Source: a virus. Taken from it: a stretch of DNA of 40,767 nucleotides. A program made the position numbers and the translations under genes. The notes under the pieces were generated by a model. It ran no database searches, was not told the origin of the DNA, and saw only the letters and a program-made list of their open reading frames with translations. Location: IMG/VR virus record IMGVR_UViG_3300040751_004063, positions 1 through 40,767 of that record, one strand, 5' to 3'. Below are positions 1-7,725 of this stretch, piece by piece (position 1 is the stretch's first letter; every line of letters begins with the position of its first letter).

Positions 1-270
1 CAATATAGCTTATCATCACCAGAATATTACTGGCTTGAAGAGCAAATTGATTTTAGCGAATGGCGTGTAAGAGTTTATTGGAACGGGACATTAAAATTCA
101 ATCAAACTTATAACCAAGAAATTGATATACCGACATCCGTCCAAGGCTCGGATAACTACACATATGACGCTGGGACAACGCAAGGTGGCGGATACTTCGC
201 AGTTACACAAACAATCCCAGGAATTTTGGCGACAGGATACTATAAAAACATTTACGAAGGTGGGTCATAA
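1..270 (+). CDS. Fibre-like virion protein, C-terminal fragment
   Basis: An open frame runs from the first base to the TAA at 268-270, so only the last 89 residues of a longer protein are present. It is rich in Gly, Tyr, Thr and Asn, as phage fibre tips often are. Its end (ATGYYKNIYEGGS) resembles the end of the 570-aa protein at 1073-2785 (ATGYYRLLWEGGA), so the two are probably related surface proteins. Each is followed by a member of the same family of about 180 aa. The exact role, fibre or other appendage, cannot be decided from this fragment. Confidence 0.7.
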   Translation, partial: QYSLSSPEYYWLEEQIDFSEWRVRVYWNGTLKFNQTYNQEIDIPTSVQGSDNYTYDAGTTQGGGYFAVTQTIPGILATGYYKNIYEGGS

Positions 271-282
271 TAGGAGAAAGAT

Positions 283-843
283 ATGAATAACCCAATTATA
301 GACCAAGCAATTAGCGCAAGATATGAAGATTCCTCATATTCCACGGTCTTAGTAGAATGGAAAGGACAGGACGGGAAAATACGCATTCACAGCATTCCTG
401 CTGATCCAAGCAATACAGATTATCAAGATTTAGTTGCTTCTGGATATACAGAAGAAATACTTGTAAGAACTACGGAAGCATATAAAAGACAGGCTTCTCG
501 AGATATTAATGTTCTTATTCAAAAAGCAGCACAAGAGCTTGCTGATAAAACTATTGAGATCAAACTAAAAGAAAAGGTTGACGAACTCAATAAAAGATTA
601 CAAGCTGCAGGTGCAAGAGAATTAGAAGCTGAAACGAAATCGGCCGAGATTCAAAAATCTTTGGACACCGGTGTTTGGGAAATGATTTCAAAATCCGATG
701 ATAATAAAGATGAGCTTTTTAAATTTAAATTATGGGCACTTGAACAAGAAGCTGTAAAGAATGCGTCTTCGGATGCCAAGAAAGAATTAAGAAAGCAAGA
801 GTCTTTGTTTAAAGCGATTTCTTGTTACACAAGTCTATTATAA
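283..843 (+). CDS. Conserved phage protein, paralogue of the 175-aa protein at 2798-3325
   Basis: This 186-aa protein has no family I can name. A beta-rich N-terminus (about residues 20-60, including VLVEWKGQDGKIRIHSIPAD) is followed by a charged, probably helical middle (70-130) and a C-terminal segment (FKFKLWALEQEAVK). The 175-aa protein downstream has the same layout (RVEYNDGDRIRGYVIPAN, FGFKMWAIDSELMK), so the two are paralogues. Each directly follows a fibre-like gene. A role as accessory virion protein or fibre chaperone fits the position but is inference. The start has a good ribosome site (AGGAGAAAG) 12 bases after the preceding stop. Confidence 0.8.
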   Translation: MNNPIIDQAISARYEDSSYSTVLVEWKGQDGKIRIHSIPADPSNTDYQDLVASGYTEEILVRTTEAYKRQASRDINVLIQKAAQELADKTIEIKLKEKVDELNKRLQAAGARELEAETKSAEIQKSLDTGVWEMISKSDDNKDELFKFKLWALEQEAVKNASSDAKKELRKQESLFKAISCYTSLL

Positions 844-846
844 ATA
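839..846 (+). promoter_or_regulatory. T4-type late promoter TATAAATA
   Basis: This is an exact match to the T4 late promoter box recognised by the gp55 sigma factor with the gp33 and gp45 co-activators. It overlaps the stop codon of the 186-aa gene. The predicted start of transcription is near 852, which leaves about 30 bases of leader before the 62-aa gene. The flanking sequence resembles that at 7367, upstream of another small gene. Confidence 0.75.
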
Positions 847-884
847 AATCTAATAACTTTATAACCGTCTGATAGGAGATAAAG

Positions 885-1073
885 ATGCCAATTAAAGTAG
901 CAAATGACATTGTGATTAGCAATGACAAGCATTTAGAAAACATCGCCGATGTTGATACAACAACAAGCAACACAATTAACGACAATCTTGTAGCAAGAGC
1001 AAACAAACTTGTAGTTAAGAATGCGGCGGGAACTGTTGTAAAAGAAATTTATGGAGCCGAGGACCGTAGCTAA
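885..1073 (+). CDS. Small late protein, probably structural
   Basis: This 62-aa protein is not assigned to a family. It contains two short repeats of a polar pattern (IVISNDKHLENIADVDTTTSN, then LVVKNAAGTVVKEIYG), as in small beta-rich virion or fibre-associated proteins. A TATAAATA late promoter lies 39 bases upstream, and the ribosome site TAGGAGATAAAG precedes the ATG. Its TAA overlaps the ATG of the 570-aa fibre-like gene (TAATG), so the two are translationally coupled and probably work in the same structure. Confidence 0.7.
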   Translation: MPIKVANDIVISNDKHLENIADVDTTTSNTINDNLVARANKLVVKNAAGTVVKEIYGAEDRS

Positions 1074-2785
1074 TGGCTGTCCGTTCAACTGTTCTAAAGC
1101 TGAATGGTCAGAATGAGTTTCAGATCATGTCGGCAGCCGAGATGCAATTAATCGGCGAACAGGCAATTCACCAATATAGTTTAAATCCATCGGTGTCGCT
1201 TAGTGTGGTTGCCAATAGCGGTAATCTAAATCAAATGATTGACCGTAGGTATCAAGCAGGTGCGGCAGCATCAACTAATACAGGATTTCCAGATGGGCCT
1301 GACGTACAGGCAATTGATACCGTATGGGATACTATGGATCAATCCGTGGCATCTCCTGCAAATACGTGGGATGATTCAAACGTAAATATTGCATATCCTT
1401 TATATCTAAATGCGTCTAATGAATTTGTCGCAATGACAAGACAAGATTTTTACGATACTTTTATTGCGCCGACAATTGCGGAATGGTTTGCACCAACCGG
1501 TTCAGGAAACTATGCAGGCGCAGGACAGTACGCAATTTATGACGACTATCCAACAAAAACAGGTTTTACTTTAGTTAGTGCAAACCCTGTCTTTTCCGAT
1601 ACAATTTCTGACGATTCAATAAGAACAGGTACTATTCCTGAAAACCCGCTTGACCAACCTGCAACAGAAAACACTTGGTATTTGTATGTTAAAAATTCAA
1701 GTGCAGTACAAGCAAGCTTGCCTTTTAAAATTGATACTAATGGCGATATCGTTCAATATACTGAAGCTGATTTTAATTCTATGCTACAATACCATATGCG
1801 ATATGCGATTGTTTCATTGTCAGGATCTCAGATTCGTTATCAAATTGAAAACCAAGATGGCACACAAGGTCGTGTAAGCGGCCAAGGTATGACTGATACT
1901 CATTACAATTCATTTGACCGTAGGACTCGTCAAGTTAATGATACGTATTATTCACAAGAAGTTCCTGCAGGCTCTGTCACCACAAGGAATACGTGGTATT
2001 TAAAAATTGTTAATAGTGGTGATGTTTCGGGAACCGACCAAACAGAAACGTTCTCGGCATCAGCAAATCCATCAGGCAGTGTTAACGAAGGCGAATCAGT
2101 TACATTTACACTTAATACAAACAACGTACCGGATGGTAGAGCAATTGCTTATACCATTTCAGGTATAACAGCCGACGATCTTTCCTCAGGACAATTATCA
2201 GGCAGCGTAACAATCAGTGGTGCATCAGGCTCAACATCAATCACATTGGCAAATGATGCAGGAACTGAAAACGAAACAGTTACTTGTACGTTCGCAACTT
2301 CTGCAGGAAACGTCGCAGTGTCAGTTGATGTTGTAGATATTTTAGAGGAAGTAGGACAACTTGAAGGTACTGTTTCACAACCAAAAGTAAGTGGAGATAT
2401 ACCTTTACCCGGATCCAACGGTATGGAGCTTGGGTGGATGTTCAGAACCGACGGCAAGATTGCATACATTGATGATACTGATACTCGAGTAACAGTGACA
2501 AGCCGATTCCAACCTTGGAGTAATACTGTAAACCCAACTGGTACTTGGTACGTTCGTTGTACTTCAAGAACTGGCCAAGGTACAATACAAGGCGGTTGGA
2601 GTTTAAATACTTGGTATAGAATTGACAGCACAGGTGGGACTAACAGATATTTCGTAATTGAAGATTTACGAACTCCAGGAACTTATCCAGGTGGCATGTC
2701 AATATTTACGTTCCAACTTTCAAAGGACCAGTCAACCGTTGAAGCAACTGGATATTACAGACTATTATGGGAAGGCGGCGCATAA
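1073..2785 (+). CDS. Fibre-like virion protein with an Ig/Calx-beta-like domain
   Basis: This 570-aa protein is rich in Thr, Ser, Gly and Asn. Residues of about 320-424 form a Calx-beta or Ig-like domain (SGSVNEGESVTFTLNT, then ITLANDAGTENETVTCTF), a fold common on phage surface proteins that contact carbohydrate. Repeated NTWYL(Y/K)(V/I) segments near residues 200 and 310, with related forms near 490 and 510, suggest internal beta repeats. The C-terminus resembles the fragment at 1-270. No enzymatic motif is visible. A late promoter at 839 and coupling to the 62-aa gene support a late structural role. It could be a fibre or another decorating protein. Confidence 0.75.
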   Translation: MAVRSTVLKLNGQNEFQIMSAAEMQLIGEQAIHQYSLNPSVSLSVVANSGNLNQMIDRRYQAGAAASTNTGFPDGPDVQAIDTVWDTMDQSVASPANTWDDSNVNIAYPLYLNASNEFVAMTRQDFYDTFIAPTIAEWFAPTGSGNYAGAGQYAIYDDYPTKTGFTLVSANPVFSDTISDDSIRTGTIPENPLDQPATENTWYLYVKNSSAVQASLPFKIDTNGDIVQYTEADFNSMLQYHMRYAIVSLSGSQIRYQIENQDGTQGRVSGQGMTDTHYNSFDRRTRQVNDTYYSQEVPAGSVTTRNTWYLKIVNSGDVSGTDQTETFSASANPSGSVNEGESVTFTLNTNNVPDGRAIAYTISGITADDLSSGQLSGSVTISGASGSTSITLANDAGTENETVTCTFATSAGNVAVSVDVVDILEEVGQLEGTVSQPKVSGDIPLPGSNGMELGWMFRTDGKIAYIDDTDTRVTVTSRFQPWSNTVNPTGTWYVRCTSRTGQGTIQGGWSLNTWYRIDSTGGTNRYFVIEDLRTPGTYPGGMSIFTFQLSKDQSTVEATGYYRLLWEGGA

Positions 2786-2797
2786 GGAGATTATATA

Positions 2798-3325
2798 ATG
2801 GCAGATTTTAGTGGTAAGGTAACTCGTGCCTATTACATAAACAAAGAATGTAATACAATCAGAGTTGAATATAATGATGGAGATCGCATACGTGGATATG
2901 TAATTCCTGCTAACGAACACAATCCCGACTATAAAGCTTTGGCGGCAGACGGTTGGGATGTTGAAAAAATTATGAATGCTACGGATGAGATGCGTATAGC
3001 AGACGGTAAGCGTTTTGCTCGGATTGTTAATGAAGAAGTTGAAATCCGTTTATCTGAAGTTCTGAAACGTCATAATTTACAATCATATCAAAATATCAGT
3101 AAGGTCGAAGAAGGAAAAACCGATACTGTTGAATTTTCTATTGACCATTCAAAATTTTGGGATATAATTGTTAATAACAACAAAAACAAAGATGCAGTAT
3201 TTGGTTTTAAGATGTGGGCAATTGACAGTGAGTTGATGAAGAAGGCCACAACAGATCAGAAAAAAGCATTGCGTAGATCTCAAACAATTCTTGAGGGTTT
3301 ATCCGTTTTATATTTAATGCAGTAG
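2798..3325 (+). CDS. Conserved phage protein, paralogue of the 186-aa protein at 283-843
   Basis: This 175-aa protein matches the 186-aa protein along most of its length: a beta-rich N-terminus, a central helical part, and a C-terminal block (KFWDIIVNNNKNKDAVFGFK, then MWAIDSELMKKATTDQKK). It sits 12 bases after the fibre-like gene with a strong AAGGAG ribosome site, just as its paralogue does. The repeated pairing suggests that each copy serves the fibre gene in front of it, for example as a chaperone or accessory subunit. That role is inference. I do not recognise the family. Confidence 0.8.
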   Translation: MADFSGKVTRAYYINKECNTIRVEYNDGDRIRGYVIPANEHNPDYKALAADGWDVEKIMNATDEMRIADGKRFARIVNEEVEIRLSEVLKRHNLQSYQNISKVEEGKTDTVEFSIDHSKFWDIIVNNNKNKDAVFGFKMWAIDSELMKKATTDQKKALRRSQTILEGLSVLYLMQ

Positions 3326-3332
3326 GTGATAT

Positions 3333-4397
3333 ATGTTATGGAGTCCAGAAGGTATCAAGGTTTTTCTTGATATTTCAACGTATTGCAATGCGGGTTGTCC
3401 TCAGTGCCATCGTACCGATAAAAATGGTTTAGGAAAACAAGGTTGGCTTCCGTTAATCCAATGGGATCTTGAAACATTCAAAAAAGCATTTCCTCCAGAT
3501 GAAGTAAAGAAGGTTAATCAGTTTAAATTCTGTGGAACTTGGGGTGATCCTGTAATGGCAAAGGATCTATTTGAAATGTGTAAGTATATTGTGGACAACA
3601 ATTACTTTTGCTTTATTTCAATTGATACAAATGGTAGTATTCGTAATGACGATTGGTGGTGGGATCTAGGAGTATACTGCGGTTCTCAACTTGAGGTCGT
3701 GTTTGCAGTTGATGGAATAGATCAGGAAATGCACCAAAAGTATCGACGATTTACTGAGTTAGATCGTGTATTATCTAATATGGAAACATTGAGCAATACA
3801 AACGCAAAGGTACGTTCTCAAACCGTTTTGTTTAAACACAATCAAGATTATAAAGAACAGATCAAAGAATTAGTTAAAGCACACGGCGCTGATATTCATA
3901 CGTTTGTTATATCAGATAGATTTGACCATACTCAAGATGGGGTAGATCGGTTTATTGATGAGAATGGAAACGAAGATACGTTTGAAAGAGCCGACCAGGA
4001 ATCTTTACCTGACGGAAAAATATCAGGAACAGATATATCTGAAAACGAGTATGAAATCAAATGCCGTTGGGCAAGGCCGCGTAACGAGGTTGTGATTAAT
4101 CCTGATGGACAAGTATTGCCTTGCTGTTTCCATGCGAATGCCCATTATAAAAATAGAGTTGATAAAACATATGGACGTGAAATTGAACGCCACGAAATAT
4201 ACGCTGATGACTATAATCAGAACTTAGAAAAGTATAACATATTTCACACTACATTATCTGATATTATTACAAGCGAATGGTTTGCGAAAAAATTACAAGC
4301 AAGTATGGAAGGAGATAACCCTGTTCCACAATGCGCACGCAATTGTAGTAATAGAATTAAAAAGCGTCATCAGTTAAGAGCATACCATGCAACCTGA
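3333..4397 (+). CDS. Radical SAM protein with SPASM-like C-terminus
   Basis: This 354-aa protein carries the radical SAM cluster motif CxxxCxxC at residues 18, 22 and 25 (CNAGCPQC), which would hold a 4Fe-4S cluster for S-adenosylmethionine cleavage. A second Cys-rich part near the C-terminus (CRWARPRNEVVINPDGQVLP, then CC, and later CARNC) fits a SPASM or twitch auxiliary cluster. Such enzymes usually modify peptides or proteins, and sometimes sugars. The gene follows virion genes and overlaps the next, glycosyltransferase-like gene by 11 bases, so it may modify a virion protein or act in glycan synthesis. The substrate is unknown. Confidence 0.85.
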   Translation: MLWSPEGIKVFLDISTYCNAGCPQCHRTDKNGLGKQGWLPLIQWDLETFKKAFPPDEVKKVNQFKFCGTWGDPVMAKDLFEMCKYIVDNNYFCFISIDTNGSIRNDDWWWDLGVYCGSQLEVVFAVDGIDQEMHQKYRRFTELDRVLSNMETLSNTNAKVRSQTVLFKHNQDYKEQIKELVKAHGADIHTFVISDRFDHTQDGVDRFIDENGNEDTFERADQESLPDGKISGTDISENEYEIKCRWARPRNEVVINPDGQVLPCCFHANAHYKNRVDKTYGREIERHEIYADDYNQNLEKYNIFHTTLSDIITSEWFAKKLQASMEGDNPVPQCARNCSNRIKKRHQLRAYHAT

Positions 4398-5001
4398 TAG
4401 TATTATATTTGTAAAACACGGCGACAAGTATAGCGCTTTACATGTAAATAGACTTTATAAGCAATTAGTTAAATATTATCCCAACGCAGATTTTTATTGC
4501 TATACTGAAAACAAGCAACATATTGATGCAAGAATCAATATTATTCCAATACTCAAAAAACCATCTTTAAGGTTTTGGTGGAATAAGCTTGCGATGTTTA
4601 GTAAAGATTTTCCAGTTAAAGGCAAGTGTTTATTTTTTGATTTGGATATGGATGTTAAAGAAGACCCATCTAATTTTATTAAATGGAATAATCTTACAGT
4701 TATCAATGCGTATTGGAAAAAAGATATGTATTTTGATAAACATGCCTATGACGTAAAAATAAATAGCTCAGTGATAACGTGGACAGCAAAACAGCAAGCT
4801 CATATATGGGATCACTTTATGACGAACCGCGATTACTTTATGCGAAAATACAAAGGCATAGATCGCTTTCTCGTTCACGAAGGTTTTGCTTTGGATACGT
4901 TTGCCGACGGGATTGTAAACAGTGTAGCTAACGAAAATTATATCGCACCAATTGATATGTATAATGGAATCGAATATGAATTACCGAGAATTGCTTTATA
5001 G
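4387..5001 (+). CDS. Glycosyltransferase-like protein, GT-A type
   Basis: This 204-aa protein has a DxD-type motif in CLFFDLDMDV at about residues 80-88. This is the metal and nucleotide-sugar site of GT-A glycosyltransferases. The N-terminal pattern (SALHVNRLYKQLVKYYPNAD) fits a Rossmann-like start. It is small for the class and could be a minimal enzyme. It overlaps the radical SAM gene upstream and the methyltransferase downstream, pointing to coordinated synthesis. The acceptor is unknown, with virion protein or host glycan both possible. Confidence 0.65.
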   Translation: MQPDSIIFVKHGDKYSALHVNRLYKQLVKYYPNADFYCYTENKQHIDARINIIPILKKPSLRFWWNKLAMFSKDFPVKGKCLFFDLDMDVKEDPSNFIKWNNLTVINAYWKKDMYFDKHAYDVKINSSVITWTAKQQAHIWDHFMTNRDYFMRKYKGIDRFLVHEGFALDTFADGIVNSVANENYIAPIDMYNGIEYELPRIAL

Positions 5002-5617
5002 AAATGCACTGAATGCCATTGACGATCTTTATGAAAAAAGTAAATGGAATCCTGACGTTGACCTTTTTCGTATACACGACATTATCAATTCAGTAAACGA
5101 AAACCAATTTGCTTCAAAGGAATGGTTGGTTAATAACCTAATGCCATTCATAGATAAAAAGGTTAACAACATTGCTGTCCTTGGATCGTGGTACGGATTA
5201 ATCAGTTTATTATTACGAGAGCAATTAGAAACAAACCCGCACATTCATAACGTTGATTCTGATCCTGAGACGGCACGTTTTGCTAAACTGTTATTTCAAG
5301 GAATGGAAAGCGACCGAACCTATTGTATTATTGAAGATGCTGAAGAATGGGTATTTGACAATATACAAAAATGTGATATAATTATTAATACAAGCTGTGA
5401 GCATATGGAGCCTGAAGATTTGTTGTTAATGACCCGAATGAAAGCACCGAATACTTTAGTCTGTTTTCAAGGTAACAACTATCACGAAATCCAATCCCAT
5501 ATCAATACACACAATAGTCTTGATGAATTTGTAGATTCGCTAGGTCTTCGAAAGGTTGAATGGAAAGGTTCTCTTGATGCTGGTAAATATGAAAGATATA
5601 TGGTAATAGGAAAATGA
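4976..5617 (+). CDS. Class I SAM-dependent methyltransferase-like protein
   Basis: The protein is 213 aa if started at the ATG at 4976. An in-frame ATG at 4964 is also possible, while the longer frame from the TTG at 4952 is unlikely. The sequence NNIAVLGSWYGLISLLL fits the glycine-rich SAM-binding motif I, and HNVDSDPETARFAKLLF fits motif II with an acidic ribose-binding residue. It lacks a classical catalytic motif that would name the substrate. It overlaps both neighbours, the glycosyltransferase-like gene and the tandem glycosyltransferase (ATGA at 5614), so methylation of the same product is likely. Confidence 0.65.
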   Translation: MNYRELLYRNALNAIDDLYEKSKWNPDVDLFRIHDIINSVNENQFASKEWLVNNLMPFIDKKVNNIAVLGSWYGLISLLLREQLETNPHIHNVDSDPETARFAKLLFQGMESDRTYCIIEDAEEWVFDNIQKCDIIINTSCEHMEPEDLLLMTRMKAPNTLVCFQGNNYHEIQSHINTHNSLDEFVDSLGLRKVEWKGSLDAGKYERYMVIGK

Positions 5618-7371
5618 AACGAGTAATATTTACAACTTACGACGATATTAATCGTGGCGAAAAAGTCAATAAAAGTCAGGCAACGGTTGATCTTGATTGG
5701 AAGGCAACTCGTCAGGCTGACATTGCCAAACAGAAATGCATTGAAGAATACTTTGACCGACTGCTACAAAACAAAAAAGATTATGCTGAAAAGATCGGCG
5801 TTGAATTTATTTTCTATCGCAATACGATGAAGGATTTTGAGGTTGATGTAAATTTAGAATTTGCGAAGGTCAATTTATATAAGCATCATTTGATGGCAAA
5901 CCTTGCTGAAGAATATGATGAAGTAATGTACGTTGATATGGACGTTGTATTTAATACAGACGAAAACGTATTTGAAGAATTAGATCTAAGCAAAGGCATT
6001 TATATTAGAGATCAAGATTACGATATTATTGGCAAGGACAAGCAGGATTTGCTATTTGATGTTATCGGATTACGTTCTCCTACTCTTAAATATCATATCA
6101 CAAAAGATTTGTTAGGTGGTAAGGATAACCACGTAATGAATACGGGCATTATGTTAGCAAGATCTGAATACATTAAACAGATTCAGTTTGTTGATAGATT
6201 ACCTTCCATTATTAATAAGCTCGAAGACATTAAAGATAAAGCTTTATCAACCGACGCAATCTTCGGTACAATTATGCTAAGTTATTATCCAAATAACGAA
6301 AGCATATTCTCATACATCCTTGAAGAATACAACATCCCATACGTACTAATGGATGAGGAATGGCATAAAATCTATTCGGAGTTACCAGCAGAAGGTTACG
6401 AAGGAAAGATCCTACATATTATCAATAAACAATTTGGTAGGTTTTTCAAAGATAAAACGAAACTGATTTTTTCTTTACATATTGATATTCCTGAGGAAAG
6501 ACTCGATAATCCAAAAGGTTATTCAGATAATCCTGAAAACAAAAGCGCAATAGCAAAAAGACAATTAAACAAATACCGAGAAAAAATATTAGATAATCAT
6601 AAAGATTATGCTAAACACATCGGTGCTGATTATGTTCATATCGGTCGTAATGAAGAATACGAACAATTCTATAAACGCTTTCCGCAATTATCAGAATATG
6701 ACGTAATCAATTTATATAAGATTTGGTTAACTGAAAAGCTAACAAAAGATTACGACCTTGTAATGTATGTTGACTTTGACTGTTTGTTTTTAAGTTATGC
6801 CGATGCGTTTGACCACGTTCCTTGTAGCCATGCTCTTTGTTGTTTTTATAATACTGCCGCGGAATTAAAAATTGATGGCAAGTCATCTGAATATCTTGTA
6901 AACTATAATAAAGATTTTCGTAATCCTCAAGCAAAGTATTGGAATTCACATGCACTACTAACGAACGACGATATTGAAAACGAAAACTACGCGTATAACA
7001 CTGGCGTTATTATAGCCAATAAAAAATCAATGGAACAACTTGATTTCTTTGGAGATATTGACGAAGTGCTTGATACAATGTTAGAACTTAAAGAAGATGA
7101 GTTTAGCATGTATCCTAGTAATATAAGAGCATCTTTTGGGTACGATAACGAAACAATCTTTTCCTATAAAACAATTAAGAACAACGTTCCTGTATTCAGA
7201 CTTGCAGCACATTGGCATTCTCAACATAACTATGATAATATAAAATCTTTTGAAATAGGTCATCAAGCATGGTATGCCGCAAGGAACAAATATAACGCAA
7301 GAAACATTGAAGACAAGGCTGTCATAAAACACTTTATTTCTAAAAACTTTAGCCTGTACTTTGAAGAATAA
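5614..7371 (+). CDS. Tandem-domain glycosyltransferase (two GT-A domains)
   Basis: This 585-aa protein is an internal duplication. In the first half NKKDYAEKIGVEFIFY, NLYKHHLMANLAEEYDEVMY, VDMDVVF and NTGIML recur in the second half as NHKDYAKHIGADYVHI, NLYKIWLTEKLTKDYDLVMY, VDFDCLF and NTGVII. Both halves keep a DxD motif (DMD, DFD), so both may be active, resembling GT8-like GT-A enzymes. Two domains in one chain could add two sugars in sequence. ATGA overlap couples it to the methyltransferase. Product and acceptor are unknown; fibre or other virion glycosylation and surface glycan modification are candidates. Confidence 0.75.
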   Translation: MKRVIFTTYDDINRGEKVNKSQATVDLDWKATRQADIAKQKCIEEYFDRLLQNKKDYAEKIGVEFIFYRNTMKDFEVDVNLEFAKVNLYKHHLMANLAEEYDEVMYVDMDVVFNTDENVFEELDLSKGIYIRDQDYDIIGKDKQDLLFDVIGLRSPTLKYHITKDLLGGKDNHVMNTGIMLARSEYIKQIQFVDRLPSIINKLEDIKDKALSTDAIFGTIMLSYYPNNESIFSYILEEYNIPYVLMDEEWHKIYSELPAEGYEGKILHIINKQFGRFFKDKTKLIFSLHIDIPEERLDNPKGYSDNPENKSAIAKRQLNKYREKILDNHKDYAKHIGADYVHIGRNEEYEQFYKRFPQLSEYDVINLYKIWLTEKLTKDYDLVMYVDFDCLFLSYADAFDHVPCSHALCCFYNTAAELKIDGKSSEYLVNYNKDFRNPQAKYWNSHALLTNDDIENENYAYNTGVIIANKKSMEQLDFFGDIDEVLDTMLELKEDEFSMYPSNIRASFGYDNETIFSYKTIKNNVPVFRLAAHWHSQHNYDNIKSFEIGHQAWYAARNKYNARNIEDKAVIKHFISKNFSLYFEE

Positions 7372-7374
7372 ATA
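7367..7374 (+). promoter_or_regulatory. Weak late-promoter-like box AATAAATA
   Basis: The box differs from TATAAATA at the first base. The segment ATAAATAAATC followed by AATAAC is shared with the late promoter at 839, and both precede a small gene by a similar distance. This supports a real late promoter feeding the 103-aa gene and probably the enzyme operon behind it. Confidence 0.45.
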
Positions 7375-7396
7375 AATCAATAACGGAGGATAAATT

Positions 7397-7708
7397 ATGC
7401 CTACACAAACAGTTACAGTTACACCCCCAGCTACAATGCCTGACGCAACGAGAGCACAGGTAATGGGTTATGTGCGCGAATTGTTGCCAACAAATGTACA
7501 GGATTTTCTTGCAACTGCAGAAGTTGATGGCGGCCGTACTACTGAGGTATCAGTTGCTGATGGAGTATGGACAGTTCAAAATACTTTTACTGATGCCGCC
7601 GCGGCTGAATATAAAACGCTCATGGCAGGTGTTTCTCAAACAGTTAAAGATACAATGACCGGTAACGGTTGGGCGATTTCTTTTTCCCCTGAGACTGCCG
7701 ACCTTTAA
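7397..7708 (+). CDS. Small acidic protein of unknown function ahead of the P450 operon
   Basis: This 103-aa protein begins with a Thr/Pro-rich stretch (TQTVTVTPPATMPDATRAQV), followed by a mixed alpha/beta region with AEVDGGRTTEVSVADGVWTV. It has no Cys, no membrane segment, and no carrier-protein Ser motif that I can identify. The strong GGAGG ribosome site and its own late-like promoter suggest abundant late synthesis. It stands between the glycosyltransferases and the P450 operon. It could be a virion protein, or less likely the protein substrate of the neighbouring enzymes. No family is recognised. Confidence 0.65.
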   Translation: MPTQTVTVTPPATMPDATRAQVMGYVRELLPTNVQDFLATAEVDGGRTTEVSVADGVWTVQNTFTDAAAAEYKTLMAGVSQTVKDTMTGNGWAISFSPETADL

Positions 7709-7725
7709 TCAACTTTTATTATATT

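Noticed and set aside
2149-2631. 160-aa minus-strand frame inside the fibre-like gene
   Set aside because: It is antisense to a clear coding region, without a promoter or ribosome site, and with an unlikely composition.
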